Below, piece after piece: positions 16,237 through 23,801 of a stretch of DNA of 53,783 nt. A model generated the notes under the pieces. It was not told the origin of the DNA, made no database searches, and saw only the letters and a list, made by a program, of their open reading frames with translations. Location of the stretch: the NCBI RefSeq assembly GCF_014323665.1, contig NZ_JABVEB010000028.1:1-53783 (forward strand), given 5' to 3'. Every line of letters begins with the position of its first letter. Position 1 is the stretch's first letter. Both the position numbers and the translations under genes were made by a program. The DNA is from Actinomadura sp. HBU206391. Its GTDB lineage: Bacteria; Actinomycetota; Actinomycetes; Streptosporangiales; Streptosporangiaceae.

Positions 16237-16251
16237 GTGACCCGGTGTCAC
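16237..16251. promoter_or_regulatory. Candidate operator in the divergent promoter of the XRE and ATPase genes
   Basis: GTGACCCGGTGTCAC is an inverted repeat (GTGAC and GTCAC around a five-base spacer). It lies 48 bases upstream of the XRE start and 56 bases upstream of the ATPase start, the expected place for one site controlling both directions. Binding is inference. Confidence 0.5.
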
Positions 16252-16306
16252 GATGAGCGAAGAACACCGGAAACCAGATCCGGGAGACGGCCAGAGGGCA
16301 GGCTAG

Positions 16307-16729
16307 ATGAGTTCAATTCCGGCAAATGTGGCGGCTCGCAATGGCGCGGAACACACCTTCAAGTATCCGGCCGAGCCGCAGAGCGTTCGGCTCATACGCG
16401 AGATGGCCGACACGGTGATCAGGTCATGGGCACTGGAGCGGCTCCTTCCGGACGTCAAGCTCATTCTGTCCGAGCTGGCGACCAACGCGGTCGCGGAGAC
16501 GCCGGGAAAGGGCATCGCCCTGCTGATGAAGCACGAGGGGTCTTCCGTCTCCGTGGGCATCTGGGATTCCAGCACGCGAATGCCGAACGAAAGGAGGTGC
16601 GCTCTGGAGGCCGAATCGGGCCGGGGCATGACGATCGTCGCGAAGACCGCTGACGCCCACGGTTCTCATCGTGCAACAGATCGCAATTGCCGGATCGGGA
16701 AAATCGTCTGGGCAAGGATCGTTCTATGA
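16307..16729 (+). CDS. RsbW-like ATP-binding protein (HATPase, anti-sigma-type)
   Basis: 140 residues, the length of a stand-alone GHKL/HATPase domain. FKYPAEPQSVRLIREMADTV opens the domain, VKLILSELATNAVAETPGKG carries the N-box (ELATNAV), SVGIWDSST fits the G1 region (a D in WDSS), and ESGRGMTIVAKTADAHG fits the G2 box. Proteins of this type bind ATP and act as anti-sigma serine kinases or switch proteins. ATG at 16307. It diverges from the XRE gene; the trio XRE/DUF5753, DUF397 and HATPase is a recurring actinomycete module. Its target is unknown. Confidence 0.88.
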   Translation: MSSIPANVAARNGAEHTFKYPAEPQSVRLIREMADTVIRSWALERLLPDVKLILSELATNAVAETPGKGIALLMKHEGSSVSVGIWDSSTRMPNERRCALEAESGRGMTIVAKTADAHGSHRATDRNCRIGKIVWARIVL

Positions 16730-16849
16730 ACCGAAAATGGCGCCGAGGGGTGTCCTGGATAGTGAGATAGACGAGCAGGGCTCACTTCGCCAGGTGGAGG
16801 CGGGAGCGCCCGGCTCTTCGTCGGGGGGTGCGTCGGCTGGACGGTTCGG

Positions 16850-18157
16850 TCAGGTTTGGTTGGCCTTGGGGGATTGGATCCGCTGCCAGGCGCGGAGCCC
16901 CTCAGGCGTCAGGAACGCGTCGAAGGCGAGTTCGGCCGCGCCGATGAGCGGCGCGTCGATGCCGAGTTCCGAGGGGACGAGTTCGGGCGGCCGGTCGCGC
17001 CGGAACATCATCAGACCGGCGAGGTAGGCAGTGCGAACGGTCTCCTCGGCGTGCGCCCAGAGGTCGGCGCCGACGCCGGACAGTGTCACGACGTGGGGAT
17101 CGTGGGCGTTGACCAGTGCACTCACGCCCTGGCCCAGGGCGTGTGCGGTCGTGGTGAGGACCCCGGCCGAGGCGGCGTCGCCCGCCATCGCGCGGGTGAT
17201 GACCTGCCGTGCCTCAGCGCGGCCCGCGCCGGGCGTCACCGCACTACCCGTCAGCCTGAGGAGCGCGTTGGCGCCGACATCCAGGCTCCAGCAGCCGGTG
17301 GCCCCGCACGCGCAGACTCCGGCCGCGCCGGTCAGCGGCATGTGACCGAACTCGCCACTGGTGCCGTGCGCGCCTTTGACCGGACGCCCGTCCAGGAGCA
17401 GAGCGCCGCCCACGTCGAAGTCCACGTGCAGGTGCAGGCCGACCGCCACGCCGCGCAGCGCGCCCCTGCGGGCCTCGGCCAGGCCCGCGAGCGTCGCGTC
17501 GTTGTCGAGCAGCACCGGCGGGCGTGAGCCAGCGTGCGGACGGTCGGACGGTGCCGTCCGCGATGCCTCGGCGGACGGTGCCTGCGTGAACGGGGCGCCG
17601 GTCGGCGGTGCGGTCAGTGGCGTGCTGATGAGGAGCGCGTCGGCGTCGACGTCCCGCCAGCCGAGGTGCGGTATGTCCAGCAGCCGGTCGTCGCGTACCG
17701 GGCCGGGCATCGCGATGCCCACACCGATGACCCGCGGGCCGAGCGCGGCGACGTGTGCGCGCACGGCTTCCGCCAGCTCGCTCAGCACCGCTTCGGGCGG
17801 CCCGGCGGGATGCGGCCGGGTCTCGCGCGGGGCGAGCCGGCCGCCCAGCTCGGCCACCGCGATGGTCCAGGAGTCCTCGCGGAAGTCGACGGCGAGCGCG
17901 ATCGGACCCTCCGGATGCGGCCGGAGGACGTGCGTCGGTCGGCCCCGGGCACGCTGGACGGCCGGTTCCTCTCGTACGAGCCGGTCGCCGATCAGGTCCG
18001 CCACCAGCACGGTGGCGGTGCCACGGGCCAGGTCGAGGTCGTGGGTGAGCTGCGCCCGGGTGTGCCGTGCCCCGCCGTCGTGCACGGCGCGCAGCATCCG
18101 GAGCAGGTTGTGGACGCGGAGTTGCCCGCTCGTCGTCGCTCCCGTCTCGCCAGGCAC
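16850..18157 (-). CDS. ROK-family transcriptional regulator
   Basis: 435 residues: an N-terminal winged helix (residues 12-75, HNLLRMLRAVHDGGARHTRA with LDLARGTATVLVADLI) and a ROK sugar-kinase-like domain (residues 80-425). The sugar/phosphate-site sequences VIGVGIAMPGPV, VLLDNDATLAGLAEAR, HGTSGEFGHMPLTG and the zinc-site pattern VCACGATGCW are present. A ~30-residue Pro/Thr/Ser-rich insertion (around residues 180-212) splits the domain just before VLLDNDAT, which is unusual. The only suitable start is GTG at 18157, without an obvious ribosome binding site. It diverges from an MFS transporter, so it probably represses or activates that gene in response to a sugar or sugar derivative. Confidence 0.92.
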   Translation of the reverse strand: MPGETGATTSGQLRVHNLLRMLRAVHDGGARHTRAQLTHDLDLARGTATVLVADLIGDRLVREEPAVQRARGRPTHVLRPHPEGPIALAVDFREDSWTIAVAELGGRLAPRETRPHPAGPPEAVLSELAEAVRAHVAALGPRVIGVGIAMPGPVRDDRLLDIPHLGWRDVDADALLISTPLTAPPTGAPFTQAPSAEASRTAPSDRPHAGSRPPVLLDNDATLAGLAEARRGALRGVAVGLHLHVDFDVGGALLLDGRPVKGAHGTSGEFGHMPLTGAAGVCACGATGCWSLDVGANALLRLTGSAVTPGAGRAEARQVITRAMAGDAASAGVLTTTAHALGQGVSALVNAHDPHVVTLSGVGADLWAHAEETVRTAYLAGLMMFRRDRPPELVPSELGIDAPLIGAAELAFDAFLTPEGLRAWQRIQSPKANQT

Positions 18158-18199
18158 CCGCCCATTGTGTCAGCCGCTCCGGGTTGTTATGTTCAAGCC

Positions 18200-18224
18200 C
18201 AGAGCAAAAGATACTCAGAGCAAA
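18200..18224. promoter_or_regulatory. Direct repeat in the ROK/MFS divergent promoter
   Basis: CAGAGCAAA occurs at 18200-18208 and 18216-18224, a 16-base period, just upstream of the MFS ribosome binding site and within the 84-base divergent region. This is a possible regulator-binding site; no binding evidence. Confidence 0.4.
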
Positions 18225-18241
18225 GATGGAAGGGGAGACAC

Positions 18242-19459
18242 GTGATCGACTCGGACGTGCGGCGCGCGCGGGTGAGCGTGTTCGGTTACTTCGGCCTGTG
18301 CGGCGCGGTCGTCGGGATGTGGGCCGCCGGACTGCCCGCCCTCGACGACCGGCTCGGGCTGGGCGCGGCACGTCTCGGCACGGCGCTGCTGTTCGTCTCG
18401 TTCGGCGCGCTGATCTCGATGCCGGTCGCCGGCCGGCTGTGCGACCGGTGGTCGAGCCGGTACGTCAACATGGTGGCCGGCCCGGTCTGCGCCCTGTCGC
18501 TGCTCTGTCCCGCGCTCGCGTCCTCGTACGGGACGCTCATCGGCGGTGCCCTCGTCTTCGGCATGGGGCTGGGGCTGCTGGAGATCGCCATGAACGTCCA
18601 CGCGGTGGAGGTCGAGCGCCGCCACTCCAAGCCGATCCTGTCGGCCTTCCACGGCGTGTGGAGCCTCGGCGGTGCGGCGGGCGGGGGGATCACCGCCCTG
18701 GGCGTCCACGCGGGCGTCGACGCGCAGGGCATGCTGGTGGCGGCCGCGCTGGCCGGAGCGGTCCTCTTCCTGCCGCCGGCCCGGTGGCTGCTGGCCGGTG
18801 CGCCCGACGCGGGGACGGCCGAGCAGACCGGTACGGCGAAGACCGGGCGGGCCGTGCACTGGAGCCTCGTGCTGTTCCTCGGCACCGTCGTCTTCGCCGG
18901 ACACCTCGGCGAGGGGGCGGCGCTCGACTGGGCGGCCCTGCACGCGAGAGACGTGCTGGACGCGGGCCCGTCGGTGGCCCCGCTGGCGTTCACCGTCTAT
19001 TCGGTCGCGATGACCACGGTGCGGCTGCTCGGCGACGGGCTGCGCGGCCGGCTAGGTGCGGCCCGCACCATCCGGCTGTCCGGGCTGGTCTCCGCCGCCG
19101 GCTACGTGCTGGTCCTGCTGGCGCCGGCGGTGGGTGGGGCCGGGCTGGGCGTCGCCTGGGCCGGCTGGGCGCTGGCCGGTGTCGGGCTGGCCACGATCGT
19201 GCCCGTCGTGTTCAGCGCCGTCGGGACCGCGGGCGGCAGCGCGGGGCGCGCGCTGTCGACGGTGACGATGTTCGGCTACGCCGGGCTGCTCGGGGGGCCT
19301 CCCGTGATCGGGCACCTCGCCGACGCCACGTCACTGTCCCTGGCCCTCGTGATCCCGGGTGTTCTCTGCGGCTATATCGCCGCGGCGGGCCCGGCCGGGA
19401 TCCGGGCGCTCGGCCCGTCCCGCCCCGAACCCGCCGTGCGCACGTCCGTCGACGCGTGA
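18242..19459 (+). CDS. MFS transporter
   Basis: 405 residues with twelve hydrophobic segments in two halves joined by a hydrophilic linker near residues 185-205. The MFS motif A-like loop is seen as GRLCDRWSSRYVN after TM2. The GTG at 18242 is preceded by GGGGAG; longer in-frame extensions upstream would read into the opposite-strand ROK gene and are not used. The adjacent ROK regulator points to a sugar or small-molecule efflux or uptake role, but the substrate cannot be told. The TGA stop lies in the loop of a perfect hairpin. Confidence 0.9.
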   Translation: MIDSDVRRARVSVFGYFGLCGAVVGMWAAGLPALDDRLGLGAARLGTALLFVSFGALISMPVAGRLCDRWSSRYVNMVAGPVCALSLLCPALASSYGTLIGGALVFGMGLGLLEIAMNVHAVEVERRHSKPILSAFHGVWSLGGAAGGGITALGVHAGVDAQGMLVAAALAGAVLFLPPARWLLAGAPDAGTAEQTGTAKTGRAVHWSLVLFLGTVVFAGHLGEGAALDWAALHARDVLDAGPSVAPLAFTVYSVAMTTVRLLGDGLRGRLGAARTIRLSGLVSAAGYVLVLLAPAVGGAGLGVAWAGWALAGVGLATIVPVVFSAVGTAGGSAGRALSTVTMFGYAGLLGGPPVIGHLADATSLSLALVIPGVLCGYIAAAGPAGIRALGPSRPEPAVRTSVDA

Positions 19460-19468
19460 CGCGTCGAC
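19448..19468. terminator. Perfect hairpin whose loop is the MFS stop codon
   Basis: GTCGACGCG (19448-19456) and CGCGTCGAC (19460-19468) are exactly complementary, separated only by the TGA stop. It lies between convergent genes that are 15 bases apart, so it may serve both. Confidence 0.6.
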
Positions 19469-19474
19469 TCACGT

Positions 19475-19783
19475 TCAGCTGCTGACGGCCTCGAGCAACT
19501 TGCGGCGCTGCTGCTCGCCGAGGCCGCCGACCCGGCGGCTGTCGTCGATGCCGGCCTGCTCCATGAGCGCGGCGGCCTTCGCCGGGCCGTAACCGGGCAG
19601 CGCCTTGAGAACCTGGACGACCTTGGTCTTCTTGGCGATGTCGTCGGTGCGGGCGAGGATGTCTCCGACGCTGAGCGTGCCGGACTTCACCCCCGCGAGA
19701 AGCTCGCTGCGCTCCTTGCGGGCCTGCTGCGCCTTCTCCAGCGCCTGGGCACGCTGCTCGGGGGTGAGCGTGGGCAGAGCCAT
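19475..19783 (-). CDS. Divergent actinobacterial integration-host-factor paralogue (mIHF-like)
   Basis: 102 residues, close to the usual mIHF length. It opens MALPTLTPEQRAQALEKAQQ, as the family does, and has the helix-two-turn-helix part LKALPGYGPAKAAALMEQAG and DDSRRVGGLGEQQRRKLLE. mIHF is a non-specific DNA-binding nucleoid protein of actinobacteria. The core differs from the canonical form, which reads roughly LPGVGKVRAKQIMERLGI with RRVRGLG, so this is probably a second copy and not the main one, which normally sits by gmk. The ATG at 19783 has GAAGGAG upstream; an in-frame start 24 bases earlier is less likely. Confidence 0.85.
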   Translation of the reverse strand: MALPTLTPEQRAQALEKAQQARKERSELLAGVKSGTLSVGDILARTDDIAKKTKVVQVLKALPGYGPAKAAALMEQAGIDDSRRVGGLGEQQRRKLLEAVSS

Positions 19784-20107
19784 GAACGTCTCCTTCTTCG
19801 TTGTCACCTCTCCGTCGCGTCATGCGACGGTCATCCGGGCCATCATGGCGGAGTCTCACGACATCCGTGGTGGGAGGGTCGTCGCTGGGTTGGATCCAAT
19901 GCCACGGCGTCCGCGGCGCGGATGGCCTCGATGAGCGCGTCAGAGGTCGCCACCAGGTAGGCCGCGCGGGGGATCGCCGGCCTGTCCAGCACGCTCGCCC
20001 GATAGCGCCGCGATCTCGCGCGCGATGCCGTCGAGCCGGGCGCACACCGCCGCCACGGCCGGTTCGAGACGCGACACTGATCCTGATCCTGATGCTGATG
20101 CGAACGC
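19784..20107. other. Intergenic region of about 320 bases
   Basis: Between the IHF paralogue and the leftward GT2-TagF gene. It contains the frameshifted candidate listed next and a short hexanucleotide run (TGATCC/TGATGC) around 20078-20101. No other features seen. Confidence 0.5.
19843..20077 (-). pseudogene. Possible small frameshifted coding remnant
   Basis: On the minus strand, two frames in succession look coding by their GC-rich third positions: first VSRLEPAVAAVCARLDGIAR from a GTG at 20077, then, one frame over, DRPAIPRAAYLVATSDALIE and EAIRAADAVALD. A single-base change near 19995-20010 would join them into one ~70-80-residue protein. No family is recognised. A chance pattern cannot be excluded. 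Confidence 0.3.
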
Positions 20108-22339
20108 TCATCGGCGCCGGGGGCCGGGCGGCCGCTCCCCGAGGATGACGCGGCGCACGGCGCGCTCGGCGGCGTTTCCGTCGTCATAGGCGCAGAACTT
20201 GCGGCGGAACTCGGCGCGGGCCTTGGCGGCGATGTCGCCCCAGACGGCGCCGGACCGGAAGGCCTCGATCAGGCCGGTCTCGGTGGTGGCGACGGCGCCG
20301 GGCGGCTCGGCCATGAGGTCGATGTTGACCCCGCGGGTGCGGACGTAGGTGTCCCAGTCGTTCGCGTAGATCACGATGGGCCGGCCGTCCAGGTTGGCGT
20401 AGTCGAACATGATCGACGAGTAGTCGGTCAGCAGTACATCCGAGGCCAGGCACAGATCCTCGACGGCCGGGTGGGCCGACACGTCGATGACGCGGCCGGC
20501 CGGCCAGCCCTGCCGGGTGGCGAGGTCGCCGGTCCGGTAGAAGTAGTGGGCGCGCAGCAGGATCACGTAGCCGTCGCCGAGCTCGCGCGCCAGCCGCCCG
20601 AGGTGCACCATCGGCTCGAACGCGAGCATGTAGTCGCGGTGCGTCGGCGCGTACAGGATCGCCTTGGCGCCCTCGGGGATGCCGAGCCCGGCGCGCAGCC
20701 GGGCGACCTCCGCGTCCGTGGCGCGAAAGAACCGGTCGTTGCGCGGGTAGCCGATCTCGAGGATCTCGTGGCGGCCTGGATAGGAGCGGTCCCACACCTC
20801 GGTCGACCGGGGATTGGCGGAGATCAGGTAGTCCCAGCGGTCGACCCGGTCGAGCAGCGCCTGGAATTCCTCGCCACGGTGCGCGGTCAGCGGGTAGTGG
20901 ATCTGCTCGATGCCCATGACCTTGAGCGGCGTGCCGTGCTGGGTCTGCAGATGCACCTGACCGCGGCGCTTCACGATGTCGTCGAGGAAGTTGACGTTGT
21001 TGATGAAGTACTTGGCGCGGGCCATGACCCGCAGATGGCCGAGCGTGCCCGCGATCACATACTCGACGCCAGGGGGCAGGCGCTCGGCCTGCGTGCGGTT
21101 GCGCACGACCCAGACGCCGCGGACCCATGGTGCCAGCTCCCTGCACTTCTCGTAGATGGCGGCCGGGTTGCAGGCGTATCCGCGATACCAGTACGCCGCG
21201 TAGACGGCGAGATTCTCGTCCATCGGCAGCCGGAGCTGGACCCGGTAGTAGAGCCGCTTGCCCCGGCCGCGCAGGAACCGGGCGCTCGCCCGGATCGCCT
21301 TGCGGGCACGGCGGCGCAGGCCGCCGCGCACCAGGAGCCGGCCGATGTTGAGCACCTTCAGCAGGCTGAACAGTGTGAAGGCGTCGCGTTCGACCAGGCG
21401 GTACTTCAGTCCCTGCAACCCGCCGGGCTGGACCTGGCCGGTCCTCGGCCGGTAGGCGTTGTAGAGCCCGGACATCTCGTGGAAGAACGTCGGCCGCAGA
21501 TCGCGCGGCACCCGGTCCTTGCTGGCGAAGACGATGAGCAGATGCCACATCATTCGGTCGAACATCGCCTTGCGGAAGGGTTCGCCCCTGTCGCCCAGCC
21601 GGTCGAGGAATCCGAAGATCAAGCGGTACTGCTTGAAGATGTCCAGGTGCTTGGCGCTGATGGTCCTGGTGATCGACGTGCCTTGCCCGCGCTGCCGGTA
21701 GCAGACGCTCACCCGGTCGAGCATGCTGATGCGCTCGGCGGCGAAGAGCACGGGATAGGCGACCGGGGTGTCCTCGTAATAACCCTTGGGGAACCGGAGG
21801 CCGTATCGGAGCATGAACTCGCGGCGGATCACCTTGTTCCAGGCGAGCGGCAGGATCTCCAGTAACTCCATCCTTTCCTCGAGCCGGAACACCTCTGGCG
21901 CCTGCGGATCGGCGAACAGGTGCCTCTGCATGCTGCGGTGGATCCGGCCGTCCCAGTAGACGCGCGCGTAGTCGAGCAGCAGGACGTCGGGCCGCGTCTC
22001 CTCGAGCCGCCGGAAGACCAGCGGCATGGTGTCGTCGGTGAGGTGGTCGTCACTGTCGATGAACCACACGTAGTCGCCGGTGGCCATCGAGAGCCCGATG
22101 TTGCGCGCCTCGCCGAGGCCGACGTTCGCCTCCAGGTGCCGCACCCGGAGCCGGGGATCACGCTCGGCGAACATATCGAGAAGCGCACCGCTGCCATCTG
22201 GTGACGCATCGTTGATCGCTATCACCTGTAAATTGGGGCATTCAGGATCTAGTACAGACTCCAGGCATTTCCTGAGATAGCCATAAACTTTGTGCACGGG
22301 GATGACGACAGTCAGCGAGATGTCGCTATCTATGCTCAT
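20108..22339 (-). CDS. Bifunctional GT2 glycosyltransferase / CDP-glycerol glycerophosphotransferase (TagF-like)
   Basis: 743 residues. Residues 8-230 are a GT2 domain: VVIPVHKVYGYLRKCLESVL, LEANVGLGEARNIGL and the DXD-type D95-S-D97-D98 in WFIDSDDHL. Residues 385-735 are a TagF/CDP-glycerol glycerophosphotransferase domain: LQTQHGTPLKVMG with H468, ILYAPTHRDY, and the signature LCLASDVLLTDYSSIMFDYA with T638-D-Y-S-S642. This domain transfers glycerol phosphate (or a ribitol-phosphate-like unit) onto the growing teichoic acid; the GT2 part would glycosylate it or add a linking sugar. No membrane helix. Start ATG at 22339; a TTG just before is ignored. Leucines 37 and 159 are rare TTA codons, and the 5' third is codon-atypical. 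Closely related to the rightward gene at 23798. Confidence 0.9.
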   Translation of the reverse strand: MSIDSDISLTVVIPVHKVYGYLRKCLESVLDPECPNLQVIAINDASPDGSGALLDMFAERDPRLRVRHLEANVGLGEARNIGLSMATGDYVWFIDSDDHLTDDTMPLVFRRLEETRPDVLLLDYARVYWDGRIHRSMQRHLFADPQAPEVFRLEERMELLEILPLAWNKVIRREFMLRYGLRFPKGYYEDTPVAYPVLFAAERISMLDRVSVCYRQRGQGTSITRTISAKHLDIFKQYRLIFGFLDRLGDRGEPFRKAMFDRMMWHLLIVFASKDRVPRDLRPTFFHEMSGLYNAYRPRTGQVQPGGLQGLKYRLVERDAFTLFSLLKVLNIGRLLVRGGLRRRARKAIRASARFLRGRGKRLYYRVQLRLPMDENLAVYAAYWYRGYACNPAAIYEKCRELAPWVRGVWVVRNRTQAERLPPGVEYVIAGTLGHLRVMARAKYFINNVNFLDDIVKRRGQVHLQTQHGTPLKVMGIEQIHYPLTAHRGEEFQALLDRVDRWDYLISANPRSTEVWDRSYPGRHEILEIGYPRNDRFFRATDAEVARLRAGLGIPEGAKAILYAPTHRDYMLAFEPMVHLGRLARELGDGYVILLRAHYFYRTGDLATRQGWPAGRVIDVSAHPAVEDLCLASDVLLTDYSSIMFDYANLDGRPIVIYANDWDTYVRTRGVNIDLMAEPPGAVATTETGLIEAFRSGAVWGDIAAKARAEFRRKFCAYDDGNAAERAVRRVILGERPPGPRRR

Positions 22340-22841
22340 CAAAGTTGGCCATTCGTTCGATAAGATTGCATGGTAATGCCCCCGTCATTGAATGGATCGG
22401 GAGCGTATCTCCGGCAACGTTAACCGGTCGCGTTGGCGAACGGATCGCATTTCCCCCGCCGGTGCGCGCCCCTCGTCGCGCCGGCCCCGGGCGGACAGGT
22501 CCGGACCGGCCAGAGGGCCGCACCGGACCGCACACCGGACCGCGCAGAGGAGCGGCGGCCCTGTGATCGCAGGGGGGCGTCGATCCGTACGCCCCGCGGC
22601 GCGGCGACGCGGGCCGGATGAGGGCGCTTCGACAGAGGATCAGGTCGTCCGATGGTAAACGTGCAGAAAACGGGTGATGGCCGGAAGATGCCCCCTGCTC
22701 TGCTATATCGTGATGAAGGATCTACCACCGTCGGCCGTGCGTGGAGCGGGTGGCTCGCCCGCGACCAGGCCGGGGCCCGCTCCCTGAATCCGCTGGCCGC
22801 CGACCCTGCCGATCACCTCAAAGGAAGACGAGACAGCACGG
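22340..22841. other. Divergent intergenic region of about 500 bases
   Basis: Between the leftward GT2-TagF gene and the rightward epimerase operon. No coding sequence of convincing codon use. A TATATC hexamer at 22704-22709 is a possible -10 for the rightward operon, with no clear -35. The 60 bases next to 22340 are AT-richer than average, as expected of the leftward promoter. AAGGAAG at about 22821 is a weak ribosome binding site for the epimerase. Confidence 0.5.
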
Positions 22842-23801
22842 ATGTCGCAAAGTTCAAAGGTCATGCGGGTACTCGTGACGGGAGGCGCCGGATTCATCGG
22901 CTCCCACCTGACTGACGCCTTCCTCGCACGAGGTGCCGATGTCACCGTGGTGGACGATCTCTCCAGCGGCCGGGTCGCCCGGCTCGACCCGGCGGCCGAC
23001 CTGCACAAGGTGAGCATTGCCGACGCCGGCCGGCTGGCCGAGATCGTGGAGCGGACCAGGCCCCAGGTGATCTGCCATCTCGCGGCCCAGATCGACGTCC
23101 GGGTCTCCGTGGAGACCCCGGCCGAGGACGCCAGGATCAACGTCCTCGGAACCATCAACGTCCTGGAGGCCGCCCGTGCGGTCGGCGCCCGCGTGCTGTT
23201 CGCCAGCACCGGCGGCGCCCTGTACGGCGAGAACGCGCCCATCCCCTCGGACGAGACCGTGCCGCCCGCCCCCGAGGCCCCGTACGGCACGGCCAAACTG
23301 TGCGCGGAGCAGTACATCGGCCTGTTCAACCGGCTGCACGGCACCCGGCACGGCGTGCTGCGGCTGGGCAATGTCTATGGACCGCGCCAGGACCCCTCGG
23401 GCGAGGCCGGAGTGATCGCCATCTTCTGCGGCCGGATCCTGCAGGACCAGGGCCTCACGGTGTTCGGTGACGGCACCCAGACGCGCGACTACGTGTACGT
23501 CGGCGATGTCGTGGACGGCTTCCTCGCGGCGGCGGACGCCGACCGGGCCGGAGTGTGGAACATCGGCACCGGAGCGGAGACCACGGTGCTGGACCTGATC
23601 GACCTGCTCGGCCGGGCGGCCGATCGCCCGCTCGAGCCGGAGTTCGCCCCGCCCCGGCCCGGCGAGCTGCAGCGCAGCGCGCTCGACAGCGCCCTCGCGG
23701 AGCGTGAGCTCGGCTGGAGACCGGCCACCACGATCGACGCGGGCATCGCGGCGGTCTACCGGTGGGCGGCGTCGGGCGCACCTGAGCGGGCGGGCCTGTG
23801 A
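22842..23801 (+). CDS. NAD-dependent sugar-nucleotide epimerase (UDP-glucose 4-epimerase-like)
   Basis: 319 residues, an extended short-chain dehydrogenase/reductase. Motifs: VLVTGGAGFIGSHL (NAD binding), CHLAAQIDVRVSVETP, the serine-containing FASTGGALYGENAP, and PYGTAKLCAEQY with the catalytic YxxxK. GLFNRLHGTRHGVLRLGNVY and FGDGTQTRDYVYVGDVVDGF complete a GalE/WbpP-type protein, which interconverts UDP-sugars at C4. ATG at 22842; the in-frame ATG at 22863 has a poorly placed ribosome binding site. The next gene starts within its stop (GTGA at 23798-23801). It likely supplies UDP-galactose or UDP-GalNAc to the teichoic-acid glycosyltransferases beside it. Confidence 0.9.
   Translation: MSQSSKVMRVLVTGGAGFIGSHLTDAFLARGADVTVVDDLSSGRVARLDPAADLHKVSIADAGRLAEIVERTRPQVICHLAAQIDVRVSVETPAEDARINVLGTINVLEAARAVGARVLFASTGGALYGENAPIPSDETVPPAPEAPYGTAKLCAEQYIGLFNRLHGTRHGVLRLGNVYGPRQDPSGEAGVIAIFCGRILQDQGLTVFGDGTQTRDYVYVGDVVDGFLAAADADRAGVWNIGTGAETTVLDLIDLLGRAADRPLEPEFAPPRPGELQRSALDSALAERELGWRPATTIDAGIAAVYRWAASGAPERAGL

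Noticed and set aside
17534..18241. N-terminal extension of the MFS gene
   Set aside because: It would overlap the ROK gene on the opposite strand, is hydrophilic, and lies before the GGGGAG that precedes GTG 18242.
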